34,338 nt of DNA from Emergencia sp. (GCA_022767345.1 JALEOD010000015.1:1-34338); one strand, 5' to 3'. Positions 6,135 to 15,073 are shown, numbered from the stretch's first letter. A program made the numbers and translations. The notes: generated by a model from the letters alone, not told the origin.

Positions 6135-6815
6135 GTGAAAAATACGCTTTATGAAAACGTAGGAAAAAGACTGCGAGCCCACAGAAAGGCACAGCAGATT
6201 ACACTGAAGCAGCTTTCTGCGGCACTGGGCAAGAGTCTTGCGACTGTTTCTAAATATGAAAAAGGGGAAATTGCAGTGGATTTAGAGGTGTTGGTGGACT
6301 GGTGCCGATATCTCAATGTGGATATAGGAACTTTGCTGCCCGGCACAAAGGAAACAGAAGTCGATGCGTCGCGGTATGCGGGGAATTTTGCAGACAGGCT
6401 GTATCTTTACAGCTATTTGGGACATAAAAATAAAATTCATTTCGATGTCATTGAAAATGACAATGAGACGATGCAGTCTACCTTTTATTTGAATGTTGCG
6501 GATGTCAATGATCTTTCGACCTGCAGTTTTATTTACTCTGGAAAAGTGATTTACAGTGATATCAGCACCAGTTTCGTGTTTTTTAATACATCGCCTCCTT
6601 TTGATATGATGACATTCAACGTGCCGACTCTTTCAGAGGATCAGAATTACCGAATCGGCATGCTGAGTTCGATTACGTTCTCCTACAGAAATATCGCCAT
6701 CAAAGTGCTGGTCAGCCGTACGCCGGTGACGGACAAGAAATTCCTGATGGAAAAACTGCTGCTTTCACAGGAAGAACTGAAGCATATCAGAGCGATAAAT
6801 TTTTTTAAGATATAA
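6135..6815 (+). CDS. XRE-family regulator with C-terminal sensing domain
   Basis: The 226-aa protein has an N-terminal Cro/C1 helix-turn-helix (about residues 10-62: RLRAHRKAQQITLKQLSAAL, GKSLATVSKYEKGE, ending in TLLPG). About 150 residues follow with no match I recognise, probably a ligand-binding or dimerisation domain (contains FNTSPPFDMMTFNVPTLSED). GTG 6135 is chosen because AGGAGA lies 8 nt upstream. It is divergent from the MFS-amidohydrolase operon, the classic position of a local regulator responding to the transported compound. TatD follows after 21 nt but is probably unrelated in function. Confidence 0.85.
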   Translation: MKNTLYENVGKRLRAHRKAQQITLKQLSAALGKSLATVSKYEKGEIAVDLEVLVDWCRYLNVDIGTLLPGTKETEVDASRYAGNFADRLYLYSYLGHKNKIHFDVIENDNETMQSTFYLNVADVNDLSTCSFIYSGKVIYSDISTSFVFFNTSPPFDMMTFNVPTLSEDQNYRIGMLSSITFSYRNIAIKVLVSRTPVTDKKFLMEKLLLSQEELKHIRAINFFKI

Positions 6816-6836
6816 TAAGATATAAGAGGTAACTAC

Positions 6837-7667
6837 ATGCTATTCGATTCACATACTCATTTGAACAACGAGCGATACAGCGAGCAGGAGGTGCTGCAGC
6901 TGATGGAAGAAATAGAAAATTCACAGGTTTCTTACGTCATGGACGTGGGTTTTGACCTTGCCAGTTCTGACCTGGCGGTAAAACACGCCCAGGCAAAACC
7001 GTGGTGCTATGCGGCGGTGGGCTTTCATCCCCATGACGCAAAAAATTTAGATGACATGACCTTAGAACTGATTCGGGGTCTTGCAAAAAAGGAAAAGGTG
7101 CAGGCCATCGGAGAAATCGGCCTGGATTTTCATTATGACCTTTCTGAGCGGGATGTGCAGCGGTACTGGTTCAGACGGCAGATTCAGCTTGCCAACGAAC
7201 TGAAAATGCCTATTGCCATTCACAGCAGGGAAGCGGATCAGGAAACCATGGATATTCTAAAGGAAGAGGGTGCCTTTTCCGCAGAACGCCAGAGCTGGTT
7301 TCCAAAGCGAAAAGGACCTGATGGAGAATTACTTCCGGACAGCAGGGTACTGCTCCACTGCTTTTCTGGAAGCAAAGAACTGGCCAAGCAGTACGTGAAG
7401 CTGGGGGCGACCCTTTCCATCTGCGGCCCGGTCACCTTTAAAAATAACCGAAAGACTCAGGAAGTGGTGCAGACGATTCCACTTGAGTTTCTGCTGGTGG
7501 AAACCGATGCGCCGTATCTGACGCCCGAACCATTCCGCGGCAGACCTAACAAAAGTCCTTATGTAGAGCATACAGCAAGACGGCTTGCGGTGCTGAAAGG
7601 CATTTCCTATGAAGAGGCGGCGAAAATCACCTGCGAGAACGCAAAGGTTTTTTACGGAATTAAATAG
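6837..7667 (+). CDS. TatD-family metal-dependent DNase
   Basis: The 276-aa protein shows the TatD signatures in order: MLFDSHTHLN (metal-binding HxH), AIGEIGLDFHYD (conserved Glu), IAIHSREA, LLHCFSGS and VETDAPYLTPEPFRGRPN (conserved Asp). Family members are Mg- or Mn-dependent 3'-5' exonucleases linked to DNA repair and turnover. Length is close to normal, with a ~20-residue insert around residues 145-165 (SWFPKRKGPDGELLPDSR) before the HCFSG strand. ATG 6837 follows AAGAGGT. It lies after an XRE regulator and before the spoIIE promoter region. I leave the symbol blank because several tatD-like paralogues exist in Firmicutes. Confidence 0.93.
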   Translation: MLFDSHTHLNNERYSEQEVLQLMEEIENSQVSYVMDVGFDLASSDLAVKHAQAKPWCYAAVGFHPHDAKNLDDMTLELIRGLAKKEKVQAIGEIGLDFHYDLSERDVQRYWFRRQIQLANELKMPIAIHSREADQETMDILKEEGAFSAERQSWFPKRKGPDGELLPDSRVLLHCFSGSKELAKQYVKLGATLSICGPVTFKNNRKTQEVVQTIPLEFLLVETDAPYLTPEPFRGRPNKSPYVEHTARRLAVLKGISYEEAAKITCENAKVFYGIK

Positions 7668-7698
7668 TTCTGCGAAGCCTCCTGTAAAAATTTTCCCC

Positions 7699-7746
7699 TT
7701 CGACACCCGGCTTCGACAGTTTCCTGCACAGCTTTTGTGCTATTCT
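7699..7746 (+). promoter_or_regulatory. Spo0A-dependent spoIIE promoter with two 0A boxes
   Basis: Two perfect inverse 0A boxes TTCGACA (consensus TGTCGAA on the other strand) lie at 7699-7705 and 7712-7718, 13 nt apart. The second includes the -35-like TCGACA (7713-7718). After an unusually long 22-nt spacer comes the -10 TATTCT (7741-7746), with TG one base upstream. Long spacers with 0A boxes at the -35 are the hallmark of sigmaA/Spo0A~P promoters such as those of spoIIG and spoIIE. The start would be near 7753, 26 nt before the gene. Confidence 0.8.
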
Positions 7747-7778
7747 GTCACTATCAAAGGAAGTAAAGGGGAAAAAAT

Positions 7779-9527
7779 ATGGAATTTATAGGAAATCAGA
7801 TTCATGTAAAGACGATTTTAGCCACTTTGACAGTGGCTTTTTTTCTAGGAAGAATCCGACTGTTCGGGGACACTTTTCCGGCAGCCATTGCACTGATTGC
7901 GGTGATGGTAGCGGTATCCACCGTATATATTTATCTGGTGCCGGTTCTGGTGGCAGCTATACTGACAAATCCCGGTGCCGGCGGAGATTTTTACGGGGAC
8001 ATCATCGCGGTCTTTTTGTGCGGGCTGTTCTTTCTTTTCTTTCACAAAATTAAATTTTCCATACACCAGCGGGCAGCAGCGGCGGTGATTGCTATGGCAG
8101 CGGGAAACTGTCTGTATTACTCGGCTGCCCACATCCTCTATTTGCTGGATTTTCAGGTTTTGCTGAAAGAAGCTGCCTCCGTGATGATTTACATAAAAGT
8201 GTTTAATACGGCGGCGAAAATGGTTTTTGTCGGGAAAGAGCAGCGGGCGGTTTCGACAGAGAAGGCGGAGATTGCGCTGACGGTTTTAATGGTTTCTATG
8301 ATTGGCGGTTTAGAGTATACGCTTTTAGTGATTCCTCTTTGGATTTTTATGGTACTTGTGGTGCAGTACTGCAAAGGCATGCGGGAAGCCATGGCAGCAG
8401 CGGCAGTGATGGCAGTTTTCGGGTTCTGTCAGGGGCAGGAGTTGGAAACGCTGATGGCAGCTATCATGACGGCTGTATTGGTATCCTGGTTTCTGGCAGC
8501 CTTTGTCGATGGCAAATATCGAAAAGGGATTCTGGCCATGGTGATGTTTTTTATGGTCTGCAGTCTGTGCAGAGAGGAAATCTTCGGACTGGTGGCAGTG
8601 ATATCGCTGTTTATCACCATTCCGCAAAATCTTTTAGTAAAATGCTGGTGCGCCGGTGAGCAGAGATTCATGCCGGAGGTTTTCAGTGATGCAGAAATGC
8701 AGATTTACGCGGCACAGGAAGATTTGAGAAGAAAAAAACAGGTTTTTACGGCTTTGAGTAAACTGTATAGCGGAGATCAGGAAAGTCATCAGATTATTTC
8801 CTACCAGTTTGCAGGCATGGCGAGAACGGTGGATGCGCTTTTGACGGATTTGAGGAAAAGGAGAAAAGGCGCCGGTGAAGCAGCGCATGTGCAGCCGGTT
8901 TTAATTGGGGAGGCGTCTTATGCTTTTGAGAAAGTGTCGGGAGACAGCAGTCTTTCTTTTTCCTTTGGGAAACAAAAGCAGGCCATCATCATCAGTGATG
9001 GAATGGGAAAGGGAAGCCGGGCAGCAGCGGAAAGCAACCTGGTCGTCAGGACCCTGTCGCAGCTTCTTACAGCAGGATTTGATGTGGATCTTGCGGTAAA
9101 GACAGTAAACGGCATTCTGATGACAGAACATGCGGGGGATATGTTCGCAACGGTGGATCTTGCCATCATCGATAAAGTCACCGGCAGAACACAGATTTAT
9201 AAAATGGGCGCAGCTTCCACCTTTGTAAAGCATGAGGGAAAGGTAGCGGCACTGAAAAGGCCTGCGCCGCCTGTGGGAGTTGTCGAGGGTGTGAGTCTTT
9301 CCTATATCGATGTGCGGCTGAAAAAAGGAGACTTGCTGGTGATGGTGTCGGACGGCGTAACTGACTGCGACCGGCAGGATACAGGATGCAGGTGGCTGAT
9401 GCAGCGGCTTTCTGAGATTGGAACCAGAGATCCGGGAACTATTGCGGAACTCATCGTCAATAAAGCGGCGGAAAAATACGGACTCAGAGAAAGAGATGAT
9501 TTAACCGTAGTGGTCGCGGCGATTTAA
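7779..9527 (+). CDS. spoIIE: Stage II sporulation protein E, compact form (PP2C-type phosphatase)
   Basis: SpoIIE dephosphorylates the anti-anti-sigma factor SpoIIAA, freeing sigmaF in the forespore, and acts at the asymmetric septum. The 582-aa protein has a polytopic membrane part (about residues 10-290, roughly ten segments), a short linker (about 295-385) and a PP2C/SpoIIE phosphatase domain (about 385-582). The phosphatase shows IIISDGMGKGSRAAAES, MVSDGVTD and a C-terminal RDDLTVVVAAI with the metal-binding Asp residues. It is about 240 residues shorter than the Bacillus protein, mostly in the central regulatory/FtsZ-related region. ATG 7779 follows AAAGGGG. The promoter has 0A boxes, and the downstream tilS-ftsH order matches Firmicute spoIIE loci. 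Confidence 0.92.
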   Translation: MEFIGNQIHVKTILATLTVAFFLGRIRLFGDTFPAAIALIAVMVAVSTVYIYLVPVLVAAILTNPGAGGDFYGDIIAVFLCGLFFLFFHKIKFSIHQRAAAAVIAMAAGNCLYYSAAHILYLLDFQVLLKEAASVMIYIKVFNTAAKMVFVGKEQRAVSTEKAEIALTVLMVSMIGGLEYTLLVIPLWIFMVLVVQYCKGMREAMAAAAVMAVFGFCQGQELETLMAAIMTAVLVSWFLAAFVDGKYRKGILAMVMFFMVCSLCREEIFGLVAVISLFITIPQNLLVKCWCAGEQRFMPEVFSDAEMQIYAAQEDLRRKKQVFTALSKLYSGDQESHQIISYQFAGMARTVDALLTDLRKRRKGAGEAAHVQPVLIGEASYAFEKVSGDSSLSFSFGKQKQAIIISDGMGKGSRAAAESNLVVRTLSQLLTAGFDVDLAVKTVNGILMTEHAGDMFATVDLAIIDKVTGRTQIYKMGAASTFVKHEGKVAALKRPAPPVGVVEGVSLSYIDVRLKKGDLLVMVSDGVTDCDRQDTGCRWLMQRLSEIGTRDPGTIAELIVNKAAEKYGLRERDDLTVVVAAI

Positions 9528-9540
9528 GGAAGGGAGTAAT

Positions 9541-9577
9541 GTTGACAAACTTCATCAGTTTTGCGTATTTTGTCAAC
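9541..9577. repeat. TTGACA/TGTCAA hairpin, unit 4
   Basis: Arms gttgacaaa (9541-9549) and tttgtcaac (9569-9577) pair perfectly with a 19-nt loop. The unit begins 13 nt after the spoIIE stop. It lacks a T-run, so it is not a standard terminator. Confidence 0.65.
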
Positions 9578-9612
9578 AAATTAGCTGAATGGTACGACTA
9601 ATATGGCTTAAA

Positions 9613-9660
9613 CATTGCCAATGTTGACAGAAAAACGAGAATCTGTCAATTTTGGCAATG
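9613..9660. repeat. TTGACA/TGTCAA hairpin, unit 5 (19-bp near-perfect stem)
   Basis: Left arm cattgccaatgttgacaga (9613-9631) pairs with tctgtcaattttggcaatg (9642-9660) over 19 positions with one mismatch and one G-T pair; the loop is 10 nt. A third arm at 9701-9718 (atttctgtcaactttggc) also complements 9618-9635 at 16 of 18 positions, so two mutually exclusive hairpins are possible. A further 6-bp ttgaca/tgtcaa pair lies at 9686-9711. Confidence 0.8.
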
Positions 9661-9767
9661 TTTCATCACAAAAACGTTGACCAGATTGACAATTTTCTTG
9701 ATTTCTGTCAACTTTGGCAATAAGTCAGTTGATTTTCATGTGGATTCGGGTAGATATTTCAAGAAAC

Positions 9768-9804
9768 ATTGACAAAAATAAAGGAATCACGGATATTTGT
9801 CAAT
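9768..9804. repeat. TTGACA/TGTCAA hairpin, unit 6
   Basis: Arms attgacaaaaat (9768-9779) and atatttgtcaat (9793-9804) pair over 12 positions with one mismatch. With the other units it fills the 356-nt gap between spoIIE and tilS, which contains no gene. Confidence 0.65.
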
Positions 9805-9867
9805 CTTCGTCTGCTTGTATGGGTTTGCCGCGGCAGTTTTTATTTTACTTTTAAAATGAAACGAAAT

Positions 9868-9883
9868 ATGGTATACTTTTTTT
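9868..9883 (+). promoter_or_regulatory. Extended -10 promoter abutting the tilS start codon
   Basis: TATACT (9872-9877) is preceded by TGG (9869-9871), an extended -10 element. No good -35 is present (TTTTAA at 17-nt spacing). Only six T residues separate the -10 from ATG 9884, so initiation 7 nt downstream would fall on the A of the start codon. The same words tatggtatact precede the DEAD-box helicase gene. Confidence 0.65.
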
Positions 9884-11305
9884 ATGATGAAGAAACAAAT
9901 TTTAGAAACGATAGAGAGATATCATTTACTCGAAGAACATCAGCACATTGTCTTAGGCCTGTCAGGCGGTCCTGATTCAGTGTGCCTTTTTCACGTACTT
10001 CTGCAGCTGGCAGAAGAGATGGATTTGCACCTTTACCCGGTTCATGTGAACCATAAAATCCGGCCGGGCGCTGCGGAAGAAGATCAGAATTACGTGGAGC
10101 AGATGTGTGAACGTGCAGGGGTTCCCTGCAGAACCATCGTCTGCGACTGCGCAAAGACTGCGGAAGAGGAAAATTTGACATTGGAGGAAGCAGGAAGAGA
10201 AATTCGTTACCGTGCATTTGCAGAAATGGCGCAGGACCTTGTAACAGAGGGCATTGACAGAGAGGCGATTGCCATTGCAGTAGCACATAATGCCGACGAT
10301 CAGGCAGAGACAATTTTGTTCAGGCTGCTTCGTGGCGCGGGCACAGACGGGCTTTCCGGCATGGGTTATATGCGGTTTGACGAGGAGAGAAACAGGATTA
10401 TCAGACCGCTTCTTGGCGTAAAGCGGGAAGCGATTATAGCGTACTGCAGTGAGCAGAACCTAAAGCCGAGAATGGATGCCACCAACGAGGAACCAACATA
10501 TACCAGAAATAAAATCAGACTGGGTCTGATTCCTTACCTGGAACAGGAATACAATCCGGCAGTGAAGGATACAATGGTTAGGATGGGAAAAGCCGCCGCC
10601 TGTGACAGCGATTATCTGTGGCAGCAGGCGCAGGAAGCCTATGAGCAGCTGGTAAAGAAAAGGGATGCGCGCCATGTACTCCTTTCCGGCAGCGGTCTGC
10701 GCAGTCTTCACCGGGCGGTCAGACAGCGGGTTCTTGCCAGAACCTGTGCGGAAATCGGACTTTCCAAAGATTTGACATGGACGCATTTTGACAGCTGTGA
10801 AGCCATCGTGTTCCATCCGGCGCCGTCGGCTTCGTGTCACTTGCCGAAGGGTTACCGCCTGCAGAAATGGTACGATGATATCGATTTGATCAGACCGGAG
10901 ATAGAGGCAGAAGCGGCTCTTCCGGCGCTGGAAATTTATGTCCTCAGTAAAGCAGCATACTCCTATCTTGCGCCAATCGAAAACCGCAGAGCGGTCTTTG
11001 ATTATGACGCTTTGATACAGGCGCACGGCGGACAGGATCTGCCGCCGGAAAAACTCCTGACCTTAGAATACCGGCAGCCGGGCGACTACATTTCCATCGG
11101 CGAGGGAAGGACTAAGAAAATGCAGGACTATTTTGTGGATAAGAAAATTCCTAAGTGTCAGCGTCCTCTTGTGCCTCTTTTGAAGATTGGCAGAGAAGTT
11201 CTGTGGGTGCTGCCTTGTGAAGCAGATGAAAAAGGAAGATTTTCCGGAAAATACGGACTATGTGAGGCAACAAAAAAAGTAATTTGTATTGAAATAATTT
11301 GTTAA
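9884..11305 (+). CDS. tilS: tRNA(Ile)-lysidine synthetase
   Basis: TilS attaches lysine to C34 of the CAU-anticodon tRNA(Ile), changing its specificity from AUG to AUA; it is normally essential. The 473-aa protein has the PP-loop ATP motif SGGPDS at residues 27-32, then HVNHKIRPGAAEEDQ, the signature AHNADDQAETILFRLLRGAG, and a C-terminal TilS_C-type domain with QPGDYISIGEGRTKKMQDYF. The length is normal for the two-domain enzyme. No Shine-Dalgarno precedes ATG 9884 or ATG 9887; the -10 element lies only 6 nt upstream, implying a leaderless mRNA. hpt, which often follows tilS, is absent. Confidence 0.95.
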   Translation: MMKKQILETIERYHLLEEHQHIVLGLSGGPDSVCLFHVLLQLAEEMDLHLYPVHVNHKIRPGAAEEDQNYVEQMCERAGVPCRTIVCDCAKTAEEENLTLEEAGREIRYRAFAEMAQDLVTEGIDREAIAIAVAHNADDQAETILFRLLRGAGTDGLSGMGYMRFDEERNRIIRPLLGVKREAIIAYCSEQNLKPRMDATNEEPTYTRNKIRLGLIPYLEQEYNPAVKDTMVRMGKAAACDSDYLWQQAQEAYEQLVKKRDARHVLLSGSGLRSLHRAVRQRVLARTCAEIGLSKDLTWTHFDSCEAIVFHPAPSASCHLPKGYRLQKWYDDIDLIRPEIEAEAALPALEIYVLSKAAYSYLAPIENRRAVFDYDALIQAHGGQDLPPEKLLTLEYRQPGDYISIGEGRTKKMQDYFVDKKIPKCQRPLVPLLKIGREVLWVLPCEADEKGRFSGKYGLCEATKKVICIEIIC

Positions 11306-11317
11306 ATATGATAAAAT
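11289..11317 (+). promoter_or_regulatory. Promoter of the ftsH operon
   Basis: TTGAAA (11289-11294) and TAAAAT (11312-11317) are exactly 17 nt apart; the -35 lies within the last codons of tilS. The start near 11324 gives a ~70-nt leader containing a 7-bp AU-rich hairpin (arms caatttt and aaaattg, near 11344-11362) and GGGAGGAG before the TTG start. Confidence 0.7.
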
Positions 11318-11394
11318 TATAGGACTGTTTTGTTAAGAGAGAACAATTTTTTCAGAAAATTGCTATCAATAGACACGGGAGGAGAAAAACAAAA

Positions 11395-13458
11395 TTGAAA
11401 AAATTCGCAAAGAATATCAGTATTTATTTAGTGATTTTTGCACTGGTACTTACGGCGGCGTTCTTTTATAAAGGCGGTGGTACTGCGGAGTACAAACAGG
11501 TGAAATTTTCCACACTGTCCAATTACCTTGAAAGCGGCAGAGTCACTGAAATCGAAATTGAAGACAGAAAAATTACAGCGCAGATTGGAAAAGATAAGTA
11601 TGTCTATACCTTTGCGGCAAATATTACCGATATTGACTGGATTGAGGATACGTATATTTTCCCGCAGGTACAGGAGAAGAAACTGGAATATAAGGGCGGG
11701 CCGAAACCGTCTTCCGGGTCTGTGATTCTCAACCTGCTGCCGACTCTGATTATGGTTGTCGCTTTAGGCTTTCTGTTTTATCTGATGATGAATCAGGGAG
11801 GAAACGGCAAGGCATTTTCCTTTGGGAAGAGCAAGGCAAGGCTTTACAAGGGTGATGGCAGACAGATTACTTTTAACGATGTGGCGGGTCTTGACGAGGA
11901 AAAAGAAGAACTTGAAGAAGTGGTGGACTTCCTCAAGGATCCCAGAAAATATAAGGAAGTCGGAGCCAGAATTCCTAAAGGCATTCTGCTTGTGGGTCCT
12001 CCGGGAACCGGTAAAACCTATGTCTCCAAAGCGACAGCAGGGGAAGCCGGTGTTCCGTTTTTCACCATCAGTGGTTCCGACTTTGTAGAAATGTTCGTCG
12101 GCGTAGGTGCGTCCAGAGTCAGAGACTTATTTGACCAGGCGAAGAAGAACGCGCCGTGTATCGTATTCATCGACGAAATCGACGCGGTAGGGCGTAAGAG
12201 AGGCGCAGGTCTTGGCGGCGGCAATGACGAAAGAGAACAGACACTGAACCAGCTGCTGGTTGAAATGGACGGATTCGGAGAGAATTCCGGCATTATCATT
12301 CTGGCGGCGACCAACAGACCGGACGTACTGGACCCGGCACTGCTCAGACCGGGTCGTTTTGACAGACAGATTGTCATCGGTGTTCCGGATATCAAAGGCA
12401 GAGAAGAGATTATCAAGGTGCATTCAAAGAACAAGCCGTTGTCTGACGAGGTTTCTCCGAAGATTCTGGCGAGAAGAACACCGGGCTTCACCCCTGCGGA
12501 TCTTGAGAACCTGCTCAACGAAGCCGCTCTGATTACGGCGAGAAGAAATGGACGCAAAATCAGAATGGCGGAAATTGAAGAAGCGGCAACCAAGGTCATG
12601 GCAGGACCTGCAAAGAAGAGCAGAGTCATCAGCGAAGAAGAGCGCAAGCTGACCGCTTATCACGAAGCGGGTCACGCGGTGGTAATGCGTACTTTGCCGA
12701 AGTCTGACCCGGTACACCAGATTACAATTATTCCGAGAGGAAGCGCCGGCGGTTTCACTATGTCCCTGCCGGAAAAGGATAAGGCTTATGAGACAAAGAA
12801 CGGTATGCTCAATGCCATCAAGCATCTTCTCGGCGGCCGTGTTGCAGAACAGCTGACCCTGGATGATATCAGCACAGGCGCCAGCAACGACATCATGCGC
12901 GCGACGGAGATTGCAAGAGGCATGGTAACCAAATACGGTTTCAGTGAAAAAATCGGTCCTGTCAACTACAGCGATTCCGACGAAGTATTCCTGGGCAAGG
13001 ATTTCTCCACCAGAAAGAATTACTCCGAGGGTGTTGCGACAGAGATTGACAACGAAGTAAGAAATATTATTGAAGAGGCGTACAGTGAAACTGTAAGAAT
13101 CCTGGAAGAAAATATGGATAAGCTGGAAAGAGTTGCACAAGCACTTTTGGAGGTGGAAACTCTGGACGGCGAACAGTTCGAAGCTCTTTACACAGGCGAA
13201 GTCGACGCGCAGCAGCTTGCTGACATGGTGAGAGAAAAGGACGAGGAAATCCGCAGAATCAACGAGGAAGAAGCTGCCGAATTTGAAAGAATCCGCAAAG
13301 AAGAAGCGGAGCGCGAAGCTGCAGAACTTGCGAAGTATGATACGGATTATATGGAAGATGCAGAATCATCTGATTCCGATGGCGAAAAAAGAGGCGACAC
13401 CGAAACCGGAGAGGATCAGAATCCCGCCTGTGAAGATGAGCATAAGGAAGAAGAATAG
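11395..13458 (+). CDS. ftsH: ATP-dependent zinc metalloprotease FtsH
   Basis: FtsH is a hexameric membrane-anchored AAA+ protease that degrades damaged membrane proteins and unstable regulators. The 687-aa protein has two membrane segments (about residues 8-25 and 108-132) around an external domain, Walker A GPPGTGKT at 201-208, Walker B FIDEIDA (~257), and an SRH region ending LRPGRFDRQ. The zinc site HEAGH is at 423-427 and the third zinc ligand is in [11 protein letters not shown]. The C-terminal ~75 residues form a long acidic, Glu-rich tail ([19 protein letters not shown]...) beyond the usual core. The start is TTG 11395 with GGGAGGAG 10 nt upstream. It heads an operon with pucR-like, coaX and dusB genes. 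Confidence 0.97.
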   Translation: MKKFAKNISIYLVIFALVLTAAFFYKGGGTAEYKQVKFSTLSNYLESGRVTEIEIEDRKITAQIGKDKYVYTFAANITDIDWIEDTYIFPQVQEKKLEYKGGPKPSSGSVILNLLPTLIMVVALGFLFYLMMNQGGNGKAFSFGKSKARLYKGDGRQITFNDVAGLDEEKEELEEVVDFLKDPRKYKEVGARIPKGILLVGPPGTGKTYVSKATAGEAGVPFFTISGSDFVEMFVGVGASRVRDLFDQAKKNAPCIVFIDEIDAVGRKRGAGLGGGNDEREQTLNQLLVEMDGFGENSGIIILAATNRPDVLDPALLRPGRFDRQIVIGVPDIKGREEIIKVHSKNKPLSDEVSPKILARRTPGFTPADLENLLNEAALITARRNGRKIRMAEIEEAATKVMAGPAKKSRVISEEERKLTAYHEAGHAVVMRTLPKSDPVHQITIIPRGSAGGFTMSLPEKDKAYETKNGMLNAIKHLLGGRVAEQLTLDDISTGASNDIMRATEIARGMVTKYGFSEKIGPVNYSDSDEVFLGKDFSTRKNYSEGVATEIDNEVRNIIEEAYSETVRILEENMDKLERVAQALLEVETLDGEQFEALYTGEVDAQQLADMVREKDEEIRRINEEEAAEFERIRKEEAEREAAELAKYDTDYMEDAESSDSDGEKRGDTETGEDQNPACEDEHKEEE

Positions 13459-13467
13459 AGGTAACCT

Positions 13468-15051
13468 ATGAAAATAACTGTAAATGATTGTTTGAGTTTA
13501 GAGGCATTCAGCCCCAGTATTCTTGCGGCGGGCAAGCGCAATATTGGAAATCGCGTGCGCTCTGTGTCGGTGATGGACGCAGTCAATGTAGAAACCGCTG
13601 TTAAAAATAACGGAGTGCGTGAGCAGATTGTTCTGACATCATTTTACGGCATGCATGGTAAAGAAAAACTCCAGTGTGAGGTTGTCAAAGGTCTTGCCAA
13701 AAGCGGCGTCAGCGCACTGGTGATTTTCCATGTGGAAAAGGGGCTGACCAGCACTGACAGCGAGGTCATAGAAACGGCAGAGGCCGTAGGGCTTCCGCTG
13801 ATTGTGATTCCTGGAAACAACAAAGCGGAGTATTCGGACGCAATCGAGCAGATTATGGATAAGCTGTTGTACGGAGACAACTTTAAAAACAGTCTCATTA
13901 ACAACACCATTTATCATCTGCTGAACTTTGAAAAGCACAAGACCTTTCAGGCGGCGCTGCGTGAAGCCGCTGTCAGCAATGATTTTCAGGTGGTGCTTTT
14001 GTCCAAGGACTTTAACCCGATTCTGTCTATTGAAACCAGACAGAGAACTACCATCGCTGACGCCATTCGCATGGGCAAGGAGCGTGACGTTGAAAAAGCG
14101 GGAATCTACACCTTTATCGACGTCAACGGAGTGCTGACCTATTGGGGACCGATTACCATCAATAAAGAAAAGTATTTTCTCTTTATCGTGGATAATGAAG
14201 ATAACTATTCGGCAGGGGAAATTACCAAGCTGTCGGAGATTATTGAACTTGCCATGGGCATGTGGAAATATACGCCTGAGCGGGACGTGCGCGCGGAACT
14301 GATTAAAGCGCTGATTCGCGGTAATAAATCTTTGGCATATTCTCTGAAGGATGAGATGAATGTTAAGGCTGACAGCATCATCAGTGTCTTTTACGCGAAG
14401 GGCATTGAAAATAATCAGGGAAACAGCATTATCAGCGACTTTGAAAAGCGTGAAGGAATAGAAGTCCTCCGCATCACCGAGGGCGAAGAGACCTACGGTA
14501 TGGTTCTGAAAAATGAGGAACAGAGGGAAGATGAGGAAGTATCGCAGAAGACCAGCTGTCTCAACCTCTTTGACAAGCTGAAAGAGGGCAGCAAGACGGT
14601 GCGCATTTTTCATGCGACAGGTATCGACGGAATCGAGGGTGCCGGTGACGCCTTCCGCCTGATCAGCGAGACCTGGACTTTTGTTGAGAGCGTATTCCCG
14701 TACAAGAGAGTGTTCACCAAATATGAGCTTGCGCTGGTATCCAACTGCATCAACCTGCAGGTACAGGGAGGCTATCTGAAGAAGAACTACATGGATCTTC
14801 TGGAGCCTTTCAAGAAGGAGATGGGTGAGAACAAAGCGAAACAGCTTTTGGAAACTTTGGAAACCTTTGTCCTTGACGCAGGTATGAACAGCGGAAAGAC
14901 TTCCGAGTTTATGGGAATTCATACCAATACCGTACAGTACAGACTGAAACGAATCAACGAAGTGTTGGGCGCGGAAATCACCGGAAACAGAGTCATTCCG
15001 GGACTTACCATGGCCCTTGCCCTGAAGCGGCTTGACAGAGTTGTGAAGTAA
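13468..15051 (+). CDS. PucR-family transcriptional regulator
   Basis: The 527-aa protein begins with a PucR N-terminal domain (about residues 1-125; ...[17 protein letters not shown]..., ...[11 protein letters not shown]). It has a central CdaR/GGDEF-like region (about 270-400) and ends with the PucR-type helix-turn-helix (about 465-525; [24 protein letters not shown]...). Family members control purine, amino-acid or sugar-acid catabolism as ligand-responsive activators. ATG 13468 is 9 nt after the ftsH stop and has AGAGGT upstream, so it is in the ftsH operon. Its position between ftsH and coaX is unusual. Its ligand and targets are unknown. Confidence 0.88.
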   Translation: MKITVNDCLSLEAFSPSILAAGKRNIGNRVRSVSVMDAVNVETAVKNNGVREQIVLTSFYGMHGKEKLQCEVVKGLAKSGVSALVIFHVEKGLTSTDSEVIETAEAVGLPLIVIPGNNKAEYSDAIEQIMDKLLYGDNFKNSLINNTIYHLLNFEKHKTFQAALREAAVSNDFQVVLLSKDFNPILSIETRQRTTIADAIRMGKERDVEKAGIYTFIDVNGVLTYWGPITINKEKYFLFIVDNEDNYSAGEITKLSEIIELAMGMWKYTPERDVRAELIKALIRGNKSLAYSLKDEMNVKADSIISVFYAKGIENNQGNSIISDFEKREGIEVLRITEGEETYGMVLKNEEQREDEEVSQKTSCLNLFDKLKEGSKTVRIFHATGIDGIEGAGDAFRLISETWTFVESVFPYKRVFTKYELALVSNCINLQVQGGYLKKNYMDLLEPFKKEMGENKAKQLLETLETFVLDAGMNSGKTSEFMGIHTNTVQYRLKRINEVLGAEITGNRVIPGLTMALALKRLDRVVK

Positions 15052-15073
15052 GATTTTAAGGAGATATACTAGA

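Noticed and set aside
2534-9804. TTGACA hairpins as CRISPR repeats, attachment sites or simple terminators
   Set aside because: Spacing is irregular, loops are short, stems vary in length and no T-runs or integrase genes accompany them.
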